From Sporopachydermia quercuum (taxonomy: Eukaryota; Ascomycota; Sporopachydermiomycetes; Sporopachydermiales; Sporopachydermiaceae): 64,000 nt of DNA. The notes below the pieces were generated by a model that was given only the letters and a program-made list of their open reading frames with translations, was not told where the DNA came from and ran no database searches. The stretch's first letter is position 1; the number at the start of each line of letters is the position of its first letter. The DNA lies in contig BCGN01000001.1 of NCBI GenBank assembly GCA_001599295.1, forward strand, positions 868,001 through 932,000, written 5' to 3'. Made by a program: the position numbers and the translations under genes. Below are positions 33,599 through 44,818 of this stretch, one piece after another.

Positions 33599-35239
33599 AT
33601 GAGCATTGATGTGAAAACAGGGGACGATAACGTTTCTGACAAATTCATTAAAACATCAACACCAGTCAAACTTCAAAAGGACACCAAAGCTATTTACAAC
33701 ATTCATTACGTTTTCCGCAATGGTATTAAATTTGCTTGCAATATAAACGTTGACGAAGACGATGATGAAGATGAGGAAGAAGTTTACCAACAAGGACAAG
33801 GTGGAAAGCGAACCGGCGATGATAGCAAGAACAAAGGTAATAGTAATGGACAATTAAACCGCAAAGTTAAGAAGCCTTTGTTGTTCAAATCATCCAAGTA
33901 TCAAGAAAAGCTGAAAACTGCCATTATCAATCATTTTTCAGATAAAAAGAAACTGCAATTGCATTCGACTTTCTCATGTATTTTCAAGCCCTATCAGCAA
34001 GAATATGGCCATGTAAAGTTCGATGCTAATTTTGGTGTGAAAGGAAAGTACTATGAGAAAACTATGAAAGAATTGTCAAAACTAGAAAAGGGATTGCAAG
34101 TTTCATTGGATTTTGATTTGATTATTGAGAATGCTCTGAACCCTGATTTGAGAGCAAGACATGAGAAAGAGGAGAAAGAACGTGAAGAAGAAGAATGGCA
34201 GAGGCAACTGGAGATCGAAAAAGAACAACGGTTCGAACAGCAGCAGCTGAAACGTCAACAGCAAGAGCAGAAGATGCTCAAGCAGCAACAACAAGAAAAA
34301 CGAAGAAGGCTTCAAGACAAAGAACAACTGCCAAAAATACCCAAGCATCAACAACAACATCATCATCATCATCATCATCATCAGCAAGATTCCGCTGAAC
34401 CTGTAGATTCTGGAGATGTTGAACCTGATTTCGACTCTGTTGATGACAGAGATCAACAGGGAGTTTCTGCTACATTGAAACCTATTGAAGACTCAGATAC
34501 TACTGACAAGAAAAGTTCTGCTGCTTCACCTTCTGCTAGTATATCTACTGGTACTTCTACTTCCAATGCTTCAAAAATAGGCGCTGCTTCTACTCCTAAG
34601 AGCAAATTTAATCGTAAAAACAATAACACTAATAAGGTTGAGAAAACTTTTACTCCCAGTAGTACTCCAAGTGTACATGTTGATAAAATTTCGGGAACCA
34701 ATGGAGGATCGATTCAAGAGAGCTCTCCGATTGTGCTTTATGATGATGTTGTTCCTTTAGAAGCTATTCGTTCAAAGAGTGAAAACAAGAAAAACAGTGC
34801 CTCATCCTTAACGTCATCATTGAAACGAGCAAGGTCAACATCTATTGAGACAGACGACAAAAAGAAGAAACCCAAAGTCCAATCAGAGTTCAAGCAAGAA
34901 ACAAACGCTCTTATACATCCGTTAAATTTAGCATATAGTCCTCTAGACAACGATGAGGAAGATCTGAAGTATCCTACCACTGTTATAATCCAATTGAATG
35001 AGAAAGTCAAACCTAGTGCGAAGGTCAAGTCTACTTTATTTGATAGTAGGAAAGGTGGATTATTAGAATATATTTGGTATAAATCTAGACTGGTCCAGGG
35101 AGGGAATCCTGGTAAAGATGTTATAACAAGGAATGGAGTCTATCGTGATGTTCTTACTTCTGGAGGTAGTAAAACGCGATCGTTTGTTAAATTTAAGAAC
35201 ACTCTACCTTTCTTGAAGCGAAACCTCGGTCACGTTTGA
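33599..35239 (+). CDS. Unidentified 546-aa charged protein
   Basis: I do not recognise this protein. Residues 1-60 read like a folded segment (IYNIHYVFRNGIKFACNIN) ending in an acidic run. Residues about 95-185 also look folded (LFKSSKYQEKL...FSCIFKPYQQEYGHVKFDANFGVKGKYYEK). Then comes a long charged helix (about 188-245, Glu/Gln/Arg-rich coiled coil), eight consecutive His, a Ser/Thr-rich linker with a KKKKPK nuclear-signal-like patch at about 425, and a conserved-looking end (TTVIIQLNEKVKPS..., GGLLEYIWYKSRLVQGG). Length, codon use and ATG context support a real gene. A nuclear location is only inferred from the basic patch. Divergent from PAN1. Confidence 0.75.
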   Translation: MSIDVKTGDDNVSDKFIKTSTPVKLQKDTKAIYNIHYVFRNGIKFACNINVDEDDDEDEEEVYQQGQGGKRTGDDSKNKGNSNGQLNRKVKKPLLFKSSKYQEKLKTAIINHFSDKKKLQLHSTFSCIFKPYQQEYGHVKFDANFGVKGKYYEKTMKELSKLEKGLQVSLDFDLIIENALNPDLRARHEKEEKEREEEEWQRQLEIEKEQRFEQQQLKRQQQEQKMLKQQQQEKRRRLQDKEQLPKIPKHQQQHHHHHHHHQQDSAEPVDSGDVEPDFDSVDDRDQQGVSATLKPIEDSDTTDKKSSAASPSASISTGTSTSNASKIGAASTPKSKFNRKNNNTNKVEKTFTPSSTPSVHVDKISGTNGGSIQESSPIVLYDDVVPLEAIRSKSENKKNSASSLTSSLKRARSTSIETDDKKKKPKVQSEFKQETNALIHPLNLAYSPLDNDEEDLKYPTTVIIQLNEKVKPSAKVKSTLFDSRKGGLLEYIWYKSRLVQGGNPGKDVITRNGVYRDVLTSGGSKTRSFVKFKNTLPFLKRNLGHV

Positions 35240-36064
35240 CGTGTATTGTTAGTGAATTATGTATTTCTATTGTTCATTTGTTTACTTGTTTACTTGTTTA
35301 CTTGTTTACTTGTTTACTTGTTCAATTTATTAGGTGTATTGTTCATTATTGTTATTATAGTTGAGGATTGATACTATTTTTAGTTAATGTTATGATTACT
35401 ACTATGCTATTGGTAGCAGAATTACGTCAAGTTAATCGCTCACATTACTGTTATTGCCATTATTACTATTGATTTCAATTAAAATGTACATTATTATCAC
35501 TATAAGACTATTGACTTGACTATCCTTTCTAGTGGTTGTAAATGCAGGCGTAAAGTAAAGTAAAAATTGATTTTATTATCTTCAATTCTTTTATTCAATT
35601 CAATGCAATTCTTCCTGGAAAGCATTTTTCTCGAACCTATCTATAATAAACAAGGAATAAACAGTAAAGAACTACTCAACAAAACATATCCCAAATCCAA
35701 AACAATTAAAAAAAAATCCAATTAAAATAAACCATATATGAGTTTCTCAACCCTATCAACACATAATAGCAACGTACTATCCTTATTGCCTTTTCACTTA
35801 ATTTCACTTTCACTTTCACTTTCACTTTCTTCTTCTTTTTCATTTCTCCTATTCTATTCACCATTCATTTTTTATCATCTCTCTTTCATTCGTAGTATAG
35901 GGCAGTATTGTATTACACTTTTTTGCGATATAATACAGAGTATGTCCTTTTGTTCATACTTCCAATACAGTCATCAAGATAGTGTTAAAAATCCTGTTAC
36001 CAATTATAGTCAACGAAATGTCACATAACTTATTAGCACACGAGAAGAGAAATAAGAACTCTAT
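35240..36064. other. Convergent spacer with microsatellites
   Basis: 825 bp between the unidentified gene and ERG3. It holds five TTTACTTG units (35281-35320) and four TTTCAC units (35802-35825). The open frame at 35738-36028 is a low-complexity shadow. Confidence 0.6.
35281..35320. repeat. (TTTACTTG)5 tandem repeat
   Basis: Five perfect 8-bp units, 42 bp after the stop of the preceding gene. Confidence 0.95.
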
Positions 36065-37117
36065 CTAATTTGTCTTCTTGTCATCATGAGCATAAATACG
36101 ATCATCCGTATCAGTTTCTACCTCTTCGCGAATAACATCACTGACTTTACATTGTTTAGACCAAGTCTTTTTGTCCATTTTGGCTGCTTTATCAAAGAAC
36201 TCATAATCTGGTTGACGATAAGATCCACAAATTCTATCCCATAAAGTTGAAAATTGACCATAATTGTAATTGAAGTACAGATGATGAACAGTATGACATG
36301 CAGCACCGTTGACCATTGGATTGTTTGTCAAATATTCCCCATCGTGAATCAAAACAGTCCAAATGTTAACAAAGGTGAATAAAACCAAGTAAGAAATCTT
36401 GTGGAATGGGAAGAGGAATGGAAAAATATGATAAGGAAGAGATTGAGCGTAACCATCAACAGGATGGAAAGCATGAGATGCATAAGGAGTGGTGACTAAC
36501 CATTTATGATGAGGCTTGTGAAGGCGTTTGTAGAACAAAGGATGATGTAAATACTTATGGATAAAGTAAATACCACAATCCGTAAAGAACAAAAAAAAGG
36601 GGAATTGGAAAATAAGATAGCCAATACCATAATCAGAAACATTCCAATACATCTTTGAGTAGCCTCGAATCTCTAAAACAAACCAAGGAACAGTAAGAAT
36701 AACCATGTACGGGATAGAATTCAAAGCCTGGCTAATTTCGAGTTTCATTTGATCTTTTAGATATTTTGGATGGTCAAAAACACGACGATCAAACACGAAA
36801 TAATAAGAAAATGTAGCAGTAGTATAGTATAATATATCACCAAAAACCCAGGTAATAAGGAAGATTGATAATGCTTGACGTAGAATGTGGTCTCTTGCGA
36901 AAATAGACCCGTCAGTTAAAGGAGAGGCCTCGAAAAACAATGAGCCAGATCCATAGAATTCGTGGGGATTATGAATTGATTCAGGACAGCCAATGCTGTA
37001 GTTTCCCACTGCTAATGCTCGTTCTATTGAATTTGGAACATGATATGATTTTGGGAATACTGTAGCATAAACCCAGTCAAAGACATAAGTGTCGAAGAAT
37101 TCTAATACTAAATCCAT
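36065..37117 (-). CDS. ERG3: ERG3, C-5 sterol desaturase
   Basis: This encodes 350 aa. It introduces the C5-C6 double bond into episterol in ergosterol synthesis, in the ER membrane, using a di-iron centre held by three histidine boxes: HKYLHH (187-192), HKPHH (200-204) and HTVHH (275-279), all intact. Four or more hydrophobic spans flank them. The start MDLVLEFFDTYVFDWVYA matches the S. cerevisiae N-terminus. The loop between residues 40 and 75 is shorter than in C. albicans (386 aa). HHPLFYK and NGAACH read more like filamentous and early-branching yeast enzymes than S. cerevisiae. In other yeasts ERG3 answers to Upc2 or SREBP; no exact TCGTATA was found upstream, only TCGTATT (37146) and TCGTTTA (37518). 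Confidence 0.96.
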   Translation of the reverse strand: MDLVLEFFDTYVFDWVYATVFPKSYHVPNSIERALAVGNYSIGCPESIHNPHEFYGSGSLFFEASPLTDGSIFARDHILRQALSIFLITWVFGDILYYTTATFSYYFVFDRRVFDHPKYLKDQMKLEISQALNSIPYMVILTVPWFVLEIRGYSKMYWNVSDYGIGYLIFQFPFFLFFTDCGIYFIHKYLHHPLFYKRLHKPHHKWLVTTPYASHAFHPVDGYAQSLPYHIFPFLFPFHKISYLVLFTFVNIWTVLIHDGEYLTNNPMVNGAACHTVHHLYFNYNYGQFSTLWDRICGSYRQPDYEFFDKAAKMDKKTWSKQCKVSDVIREEVETDTDDRIYAHDDKKTN

Positions 37118-39158
37118 TGTGCCTGTTTCCTTTCTAATTGCGGGGTCGTATTTCTATCTCTTCAAAAAAGTACAAATGTCTGAAAGGTATTTTGTTGATA
37201 ATTCTTGTATGGCGCTTCTCTTTTATTCCGCTAATTGACAATTAGTACTGCGTAGTATATTATCGAAGTTCCTGCGCAATACAAATTGACTAACAATAAA
37301 TCAACAATAAATCAAGTAAACGAGCAAACAGAAAATTTACTCGAAAAAAAACAAACTGAATTCTATCAACCAACACATATAGGAAAACCCAAGTAAAAGC
37401 CATCAAACTATTTATAAGATAAATAAATGTTTGCTGTCAGCAAGAAATAAATACTAAGAGAAAATAAAACTGTACGATTAATCTGATGATCCAATTTTTA
37501 CGAGCTACTTATTAAGTTCGTTTATTTAAGGGGAATTTGTCTGGCAACTCGTTATGTTTTCGGGTCAATCTGCTGTGACAATTAGAGGCAAAGGCAGAAA
37601 GAGAAATAATAAGCGGGACATGCATGAATTACCATAGATAGAGATGTTGGGTGGAGATAAGAATTACAGGAATAAGTATGTATGGGGAGCAAATTATCTA
37701 GTTGTAGGAACGAAGAAAAATTGTGATTGAAATAAAATTGAAGCTTTAATAGTATGTACATTTTTATAATTAAAATGGTGTTGATTTGTAAGAGAAGAAA
37801 CTAGACTGAAACGAGCAGTAGTTTATTGAGTCTCTTCCTATCAATATATGCGATACTAAATGCGCACTAAAGCTTATAAAAAAGAAACGAAGCGTACGAT
37901 GTCAGGGTCTTTGTCATGAGTTGATTCATTATTGTGAAAGTTTCTTTTCATATAGAGAAACTACTAACTAAATAAAGGGATGATGACAAGGTAATGATGG
38001 AATTATTTGGAAAATAATGCATGGAATAAATGTTCAGTTTTGATCTTCGATAATCAGTAGAATTAGCGAGTATTATGCGTCTTAGTAAGAAACATAGGGC
38101 GGAAGGGATGAACCACCGATCTGTCGTATATCTCGTATGGATGTTTGAGCGATAAATGCAAAGTAAAGTAGTTACATTTTGGTGATTAGAAACTGTAAAT
38201 GTTGGCGTCTTTCCACAGAAATGAGCACCAAGAAGAAGATAAACATTCATTTAATATGCATAGCAATTGCTCAGCGCTTCTATTCTTTTTTTAGGCTTCA
38301 TATTTACCCAGTTTGTAGTATGCTACCTATTCCTTTGGATCATTTTCGTACCATTGCTTTAAATCCGAAGGCAATGAGACGTGGTGTCTTACCTGACCTG
38401 ACATGATATGACTTTCATAGATAAATTTATCACATTAATCATTCATGATGATTGACAGACTATTTTTATAGAATAAAACCATCCATTTTGTTTCATGTAC
38501 ACTGGTGTTTGATTATCAAGTATTGCATCAAAATATATTTCTAGTTTTCTGGCTAGTAATATCAGTTGTTAAACCCTACCTCATAAGAGCCTAGCCATCT
38601 GCTCNTACCCCTCGCTTAAGTATAAATTATCTCGGAAACTTCAACTGAAAGCTTTGTCATGACGCGAAAAGCTCCATTATTCGTTCTCTTCGTTTAAGTC
38701 GTATAACTAGGTGATCTTCTGATGGTCGTTCCTATGCAGCTTTCTGCATGGGACTTTCCCACAAACTCTTACTACAATTTTCAGATTATATGATCATTTA
38801 CTCATCTGAACTTTCTCTCTGTTAGGTGGTTGGGGGTGGATTCTTAACCTCAATCTTGTTTTCAACATGCGGAATAAATTTCATAGCTAGTTAGTTACCT
38901 GTCTGTCTGTGGATTGATGAGCATTATAGTCAAACAGAATACTATGATGGGAGTACAATTATTAAATTGTTAGATTTTCATTATATTTGTTAGCTGTTTC
39001 ATTGTGTTATTATTAATTAACGTGGTGTTCTCAGAAAGGCGATAGATCCAGATTTCCGTACAGAGGTTAGCAATCGATAAGATACTGCCAGTCACACAGC
39101 ACGGAGCAACGACTGAAAACTAGTGCTGTCATTATAGGATAGTTATACTTATTCAAAA
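37118..39158. promoter_or_regulatory. Divergent ERG3/MRPL27 region
   Basis: 2.04 kb. A TATAAA on the ERG3 strand lies at 37416-37411, 294 bp upstream of its ATG. One N at 38605. Frames at 37948-38250 (minus) and 38179-38406 (plus) overlap each other and look like chance. No RNA gene was recognised. Confidence 0.4.
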
Positions 39159-39578
39159 ATGAAACCCACATTTCATCCCTTACTAAAAAGACCTTGGAAG
39201 AAGTTTCGTGATGGTACTCTCTTCTACGGTATTAGTAAATCAGGTTCCAAAAGGCATCCACTAACAACAAAAAGTGGTAACAAGAATTTTTATAAAGGTA
39301 CTAGATCTTCAGGTATTGGTAAACATACAAAATGGGGTGGATATGTACTCAACTGGAATAAAGTGAGGACATATGTTGTTCCACAGGATCTGAAATACTG
39401 TGAATTGAAGCCTTTGGTTGATCCTAACGTCCCCGAAGCACGAAATAGATACAAGGGAATAAAAGGTCCTACTGATCCTGTCTACTATTTTAATAAGATT
39501 AAAGAGTTTATTCAATATGGAGATACGGTTCCTCCTATCAATACCAAGGGAGGAAGCCCTATAACAGAAATAGCTTAA
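39159..39578 (+). CDS. MRPL27: MRPL27, mitochondrial large-subunit ribosomal protein (mL41)
   Basis: This encodes 139 aa (S. cerevisiae 146). The match to yeast Mrpl27 is strong: [60 protein letters not shown], then [12 protein letters not shown]. It is a component of the mitochondrial 54S subunit. The N-terminus is short and basic, consistent with import without a long cleaved presequence. ATG at 39159 in AAAAATG context. Convergent with the DPB3/DLS1-type gene. Confidence 0.94.
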   Translation: MKPTFHPLLKRPWKKFRDGTLFYGISKSGSKRHPLTTKSGNKNFYKGTRSSGIGKHTKWGGYVLNWNKVRTYVVPQDLKYCELKPLVDPNVPEARNRYKGIKGPTDPVYYFNKIKEFIQYGDTVPPINTKGGSPITEIA

Positions 39579-39997
39579 GGGAAGGAAGGTTTGAGGATGA
39601 TGAAGCATGAGTGATAACCCACATGCAAGTATACTCATACATTAGTGAAGTGATGATGGTGATGATGATGATAATATGTGTCGACATTTCTAGTCGGGAG
39701 TTATAGCTGTTTGGAAATGTGCTTGTAAATACTTATTGACATAATGCTGATAGACAGATTTGCTCAATATTAAAGTTATATTGAAAATACTTTGTAGTAC
39801 ATGAAAATTGTTATTGTACATTTGATGTTACTTCTTATTTCAATAACCGGCATAATTCTGAGGTTACTGATAAAGCTAACCTACCAATCTCTTTCCTGAG
39901 TTCATTCTTCATATTGCTTTCCAGATGAACACTGTGACTTGATGTGGTTTTTCGGTCCTAAATTATTTTGCGGTAATCTGATCATCATTATTATGTC
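39579..39997. other. Convergent spacer MRPL27 / histone-fold gene
   Basis: 419 bp with a short run of GATGAT repeats near 39655; 3' ends of both genes. Confidence 0.5.
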
Positions 39998-40373
39998 CTA
40001 TGGATTGTCTTCGTCATCGCCTTCCATTTTTGAGTCGTCATCTTCATCTTCGTCTATCGTTTCTTCGTCAATTGTCTCCTCATCTTCCTGTTCCTTTTCC
40101 CTTGCTTCATCCTCATCGTCCTCTTCTTCTTCTTCGTCTTCTTCTTCTTCCTTCTCTTCAATAACCTGATCCTCTTCTTTATCTAGCTCATCATCTTCTT
40201 CTTCCTCTTCTTCGTCTTCGTCAATATCAATATCAATGTCTTTCGTTAAGTCTTCTTCATCTTCGCTTGTATCGTCTTCAGTGTCATCTCGACTCCCATT
40301 TCCTTCTGTTTCAGTCTTATAGCCCTCGTCATTGTTATTAGTAGTACTATCATTATTATTATTATCATCCTCG

Positions 40374-40423
<50 letters not shown>

Positions 40424-40902
40424 GTCTTTTCCAACCCCAAATGGCAATGTAGCTTGGTTCTTTTCTAACGGGTTTTGTTTCAGTTTCTTCTGTTGAACTA
40501 ATTTTTTCAATGTTGTTGTAGGAGGTACCAAATCAGATAGAAATGTCAAGTTTTCGCTCTGAGACACTGCAGTAGAGAAATCCTTGTATTGAAGTTTTTT
40601 ATTCCTCCCTTCTCCTCGTGCTATCAGACTAGCTTGTTCTGCAAAATATTGGACAAATTTTTCCTATTTATTGAAGAAGTTAGTATTACTCTTAGTTGAC
40701 TGTTTTTCATGATTTCCTGTATCTCGCTTGCTATAGCCAAGCAAATTCTTTATCATACCGCTGCTATTGCTGCCGCATAAACTGCAGCTTCTGAAGACAT
40801 ATTAAAATTAGCATCTTGCTTAAATATCCTTTTCACTCTAGCCAATGGGAGAGAAACGCTGGTCTCGAAATCGCCCGTCTCTTTTGACCGCGGGTTTTCC
40901 AT
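39998..40902 (-). CDS. DPB3: DPB3/DLS1-type histone-fold subunit (2 exons)
   Basis: Exons 40759-40902 and 39998-40663 give 269 aa. Joined, residues 19-88 form an H2A/NF-YC-type histone fold: LPLARVKRIFKQD, then AVYAAAIAAEKFVQYFAEQA across the splice, then LQYKDFSTAV. The following FLSDLVPPTTTLKKLV matches FLNDVIPTTKNLRLLV of yeast Dls1. Dpb3 sits in DNA polymerase epsilon and Dls1 in the ISW2/CHRAC remodeller, and the two are duplicates in S. cerevisiae; a single gene may serve both here (inference). The partner would be a Dpb4-like protein. Residues from about 127 are almost all Asp/Glu, as in Dpb3 but longer. The exon 2 frame alone has no ATG before the fold, so the intron is required. Confidence 0.88.
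40664..40758 (-). other. DPB3/DLS1-type gene intron (95 nt)
   Basis: Donor GTATGA from 40758, branch TACTAAC at 40685-40679, acceptor TAG ending 40664; phase 0, splitting the second histone-fold helix. Confidence 0.88.
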
Positions 40903-41692
40903 CGTAAGGCTACTTTCTAATATTGTTCCCGTATTTTCGTTCGCTTTCCAAGCTGTTAATTCTGCTCCAAATTCTCAACCTTTCTCCAAAATACTATCCA
41001 ACTAGTAGCTAAACTCTTTAATCCTAAGAATAACAAACGATCGTAATTCATTCAATTCAATGATGAAAGACGCAGTCTTTTCATTTATGGAACGGTTGAT
41101 GAGTATTCCTGGACACAGACACGAAATTGAAACAATTGGGAGCGGAAAAATCATTACATAATCATTATTATATAATCTAAATTTCAGAGGGTCTATCAGA
41201 GAGAAACATTGGGTCTGCTATTAAGTATTACTACTACTATTTTTGACAAGATCCTCTTCCTGCCTGTCTCAGTCCGAAAGGGTCGGTTTATTTTGTAACC
41301 TCTACGAACCCTGATAATCCAGTGATTCAATTGATTTAAGTGTCCTGCTTTTCAAAATGATATATCATAGAGCTTACCTATCATCTACTTACACTATTTA
41401 TTATAGTGGTCAGTACAGTACATTTGATTTTGCATTGTGTAGTATTTTCTTGAAATTGGGATTTGTAGGTCACTCTAGAAAGCTTCGGGTAACCAAAGGT
41501 CTTTCTTCTTCAAGTAAATGATCAGCATATGCGCGAGTTCCTGGTGTAAACAGCAAACCAGAAGAGATAGATTCTTCTAGTAGAAACACAAAAAGGATAA
41601 TTGGCAGGTATAAAGCTATTATGATGAGATAATTCATTGAAAAGTGAAATTGCAATTGACTTTTTTCTGATCTTCATTTTTTCATCCTCAGT
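40903..41692. promoter_or_regulatory. Divergent promoter of the histone-fold gene and GEF1
   Basis: 790 bp. Just before the GEF1 ATG lies a pyrimidine-rich stretch ending in CAG (41661-41691), which could be the 3' end of a leader intron, though no TACTAAC precedes it. No other gene seen. Confidence 0.45.
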
Positions 41693-44367
41693 ATGTCAGG
41701 AGGGAGTTATCCACCTTCAGTCTACAGTTTGCACACTGTTGATATTGATCGAGTTCCAAACACACAGAACAATGGCAATAGCGATGAGATTCATGGTCAA
41801 AACAATTATGATATTGAAATTACAGCAAACCCTCGGAGGACGGAAGAAGACGAGTTTAAAGAACTTGGAAATATAGACGAGATCAAACGTTATGAAGATT
41901 TTTGGACAGTTGATTGGGTAGAAGATGCAGTAAGAGTTAATCACCTAAAATTAAAGAAGCAGAAGAAGTATGTGTCTTTAGGCACGGGGAAGAAAGGCCA
42001 TTTCAGAGAAAGCCTAGAGAAATTCTATATCAATGCCCAAGGCTGGTTATTATTGTTGGTGATAGGCTTGATAATTGGTTTAATAGCAGCAATGATCAAT
42101 ATAGCAACTGAATGGCTATCTGATATGAGAACAGGATATTGTAAAGCGGGTATCTATCTGAATAAATCATTTTGTTGCTGGAATGAAAATGAAGCAGAAG
42201 TTGGTTTATGTAGTGATTGGGAATCATGGTCTAAATTTGCTTTCCTGCGATACATTGTTTTTGTTGTGATATCATTATTATTTGGTTTAACATCAGCATT
42301 TCTAGTTAAAAGCTATGCTCCTTATGCTGCAGGTTCAGGTATATCTGAAATCAAGTGTATTGTCGCAGGATTCACTATGAGAGGCTTCCTAGGTTTTTGG
42401 ACGCTGATCATCAAGTCAATTGCTCTTCCTTTGGCCATTGGATCTGGTTTAAGTGTTGGAAAAGAAGGACCAAGCGTTCATTACGCTGTGTGTGTTGGTA
42501 ACGTGATAGCTAGTTTGGTTGCTGAATATAGACAAAGCGCTACTAAAATTAGACAAGTGCTCTCTGCTACCGCAGCTGCAGGCGTAGCAGTTGCCTTTGG
42601 TAGTCCTATGGGAGGAGTGCTGTTTTCCATTGAAGAAATATCTTCTGTTTTCCAATTGAGTACTATGTGGAGTAGTTATTTCTGTGCTTTAGTGGCTACT
42701 GCGACGTTATCAGCTATGAACCCTTTTCGAACAGGACAGATTGTCTTATTTGAAGTTCAATATGATAAAGATTGGCATTTCTTTGAACTGCCATTTTTCA
42801 TGATTCTCGGTGTCTTTGGTGGTTTTTATGGTTGTGTGGTTATCAAATACAATTTGAGAGCAGCAGCATTTAGGAAGAAATACCTGAAGAATTATGCGAT
42901 TGAGGAAATTGCGTTTCTTGTTACTTTAACTGCTTTGGTCTCATACTTCAATGAGTTTTTAGCTCTTGATATGACAAAAGGAATGGAAATTTTATTCCAT
43001 GAGTGTGAAAATGGCTGGGAGAACGCTGAAGTGTGCCAGTAAGTTATTAGCTTGAATTGTTGATGATTTAATTTTGGATATTGTTCGTTATAGTGGTTTG
43101 TTGTTGATTTCGATGATTTAATAAACTAACTATATGGATATAAAGGCTATCGCGTTACAATTCTATCGCAGTCTCATTAGTTATAGCTACGACTATTAGA
43201 ATGGCTTTGATTGTCATTTCATATGGTTCAAAAGTCCCAGCCGGTATTTTTGTTCCTTCTATGGCTGTGGGAGCAACTTTTGGTCGTTTTATTGGGATTT
43301 TGGTTGAAAAACTGTATGAGAGTAATCCTGCGAGTAGTGTATTTGCTTCATGTAAGCCTGATACAAGGGTGAGTTTATTTTTTTAAGTGTTACAAGGCTC
43401 AGTTGATTTGGACCTCTTATATTAACTCTGTACGTATTGAATGCTAACATTTTATTAAACATAGTGTATCACACCAGGCACTTATGCATTTTTAGGGGCA
43501 GCAGCTGGATTGTCGGGAATGACACACTTGACTGTAACAGTTGTGGTGATTATGTATGAACTGACAGGTGCTTTGCGATATATCGTTCCAACAATGATAG
43601 TTGTGGGTACAACAAAAGCAGTGAATGATAAATGGGGCAAAGGGGGTATTGCGGATCAGATGATATATTTCAATGGATTGCCATTTATTGATAGTAAAGA
43701 GGAACACGTTTTCAATGCACCAGCATCTAAAGGAATGATTGATGAGATCGTAACTTTTACATCAGGATTATCGTATAAACAGGTAAAAGATACTTTAGAG
43801 TTAACAGATTTCCATTGTTATCCAATAGTTGAGAGCGTTGAGAATCCATACCTAATAGGTTTTATTGGTAGGTCAGAACTACTGTTTGCAATAGAACGAA
43901 TACAAACAAAGAGAGAGATAGCTGATGATGCAAGATGTATATTTTCTAAGTTCGATACAACAATAACTCAAAGAACAAGTACGGAGTCTACAGCTCCTGT
44001 TTATCTTGGAGGATATGTTAATTATTCTCCTATATCGGTTGCGCCTAATGTCCCTTTAGAGACTGTCTTAGATGTCCTACACCGTCTAGGTCCTCAAATA
44101 ATTTTTGTTACGGATTATGGGAAACTAGTTGGTCTCATTACAAGGAAAGATATTCTGAAGTATCACTTTGCTGTTACTAAGCATGCATTGAATAGATCTA
44201 AAGAGAGTGAACAAAACACTGATCAGAAAATATGGGAATTGATACTTTCTGTTTCTTCTTTATTCAATAATATGAGCACGAATCTGGTTTCAAGGTTCAG
44301 AAGGATAACACTAACTAATGCCCGTTACTCGGGAATAGGTTCGCGAAGTAGAAGTTCAAGTTTGTAG
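41693..44367 (+). CDS. GEF1: GEF1, CLC chloride/proton transporter (3 exons)
   Basis: Exons 41693-43038, 43146-43368 and 43465-44367 give 823 aa (S. cerevisiae 779). Gef1 is the Golgi/endosome CLC that supplies counter-ions for copper loading and acidification. The anion-path motifs are GSGISEIK (from residue 214), GKEGPSVH (from 256, with the gating Glu258) and VPAGIFVPSMAVGATFGR in exon 2. Exon 3 opens CITPGTYAFLGAAAGLSGMTHLT and has the conserved MYELTGAL. Two CBS domains follow (about 575-630 and 715-770). The N-terminal 95 residues are cytosolic and polar. CTG codons at 42404 and 43561 fall on invariant leucines. It is divergent from the histone-fold gene. Confidence 0.95.
43039..43145 (+). 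other. GEF1 intron 1 (107 nt)
   Basis: Donor GTAAGT 43039, branch AACTAAC ending 43130, acceptor AAAG ending 43145; phase 2 (CA|G = Gln). Confidence 0.88.
43369..43464 (+). other. GEF1 intron 2 (96 nt)
   Basis: Donor GTGAGT 43369, branch TGCTAAC 43442-43448, acceptor ATAG ending 43464; phase 0. Confidence 0.9.
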
Positions 44368-44808
44368 CAATTAATGATTACGTATGTGTTCTTTAAGATT
44401 ATATGGTGATAATTTATAGACGAGGAAGTATTGCATTGAAAGTGTATGGATGAAGAAGAGAATATTAGTGCTATAATAGACTGTATTGTTGGCTGGTTGA
44501 CATGATTTGATGGTTAGTCTACTACTCAACATAACATGAGAACTGAACTGTAGTAGATAATGTGCTACTGAGAAATAGCCAAGCGATCCATACTTAAAAC
44601 TTGTTAATCCATACCTTGTAAACATCCATTTTATCTTTGACAGCCGACATGGAGCTAAATTTTGTGTAGAAATGGTGAACTGTCTTCAGCAGCTATTCAT
44701 CACTTTTTATTCGATTGATAAAAATTACTGTTAAAGTAGTGGTAGGTACCAGTAGTATTTTCAATGTGATTAGAAAATATTAGAAGAATAACAAGAAAAT
44801 GAAAACTT

Positions 44809-44814
44809 AAAAAA
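44809..44814 (-). terminator. RNA polymerase III terminator of tRNA-Lys
   Basis: Six consecutive T on the tRNA strand, four bases after the tRNA 3' end. Confidence 0.85.
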
Positions 44815-44818
44815 TCTA

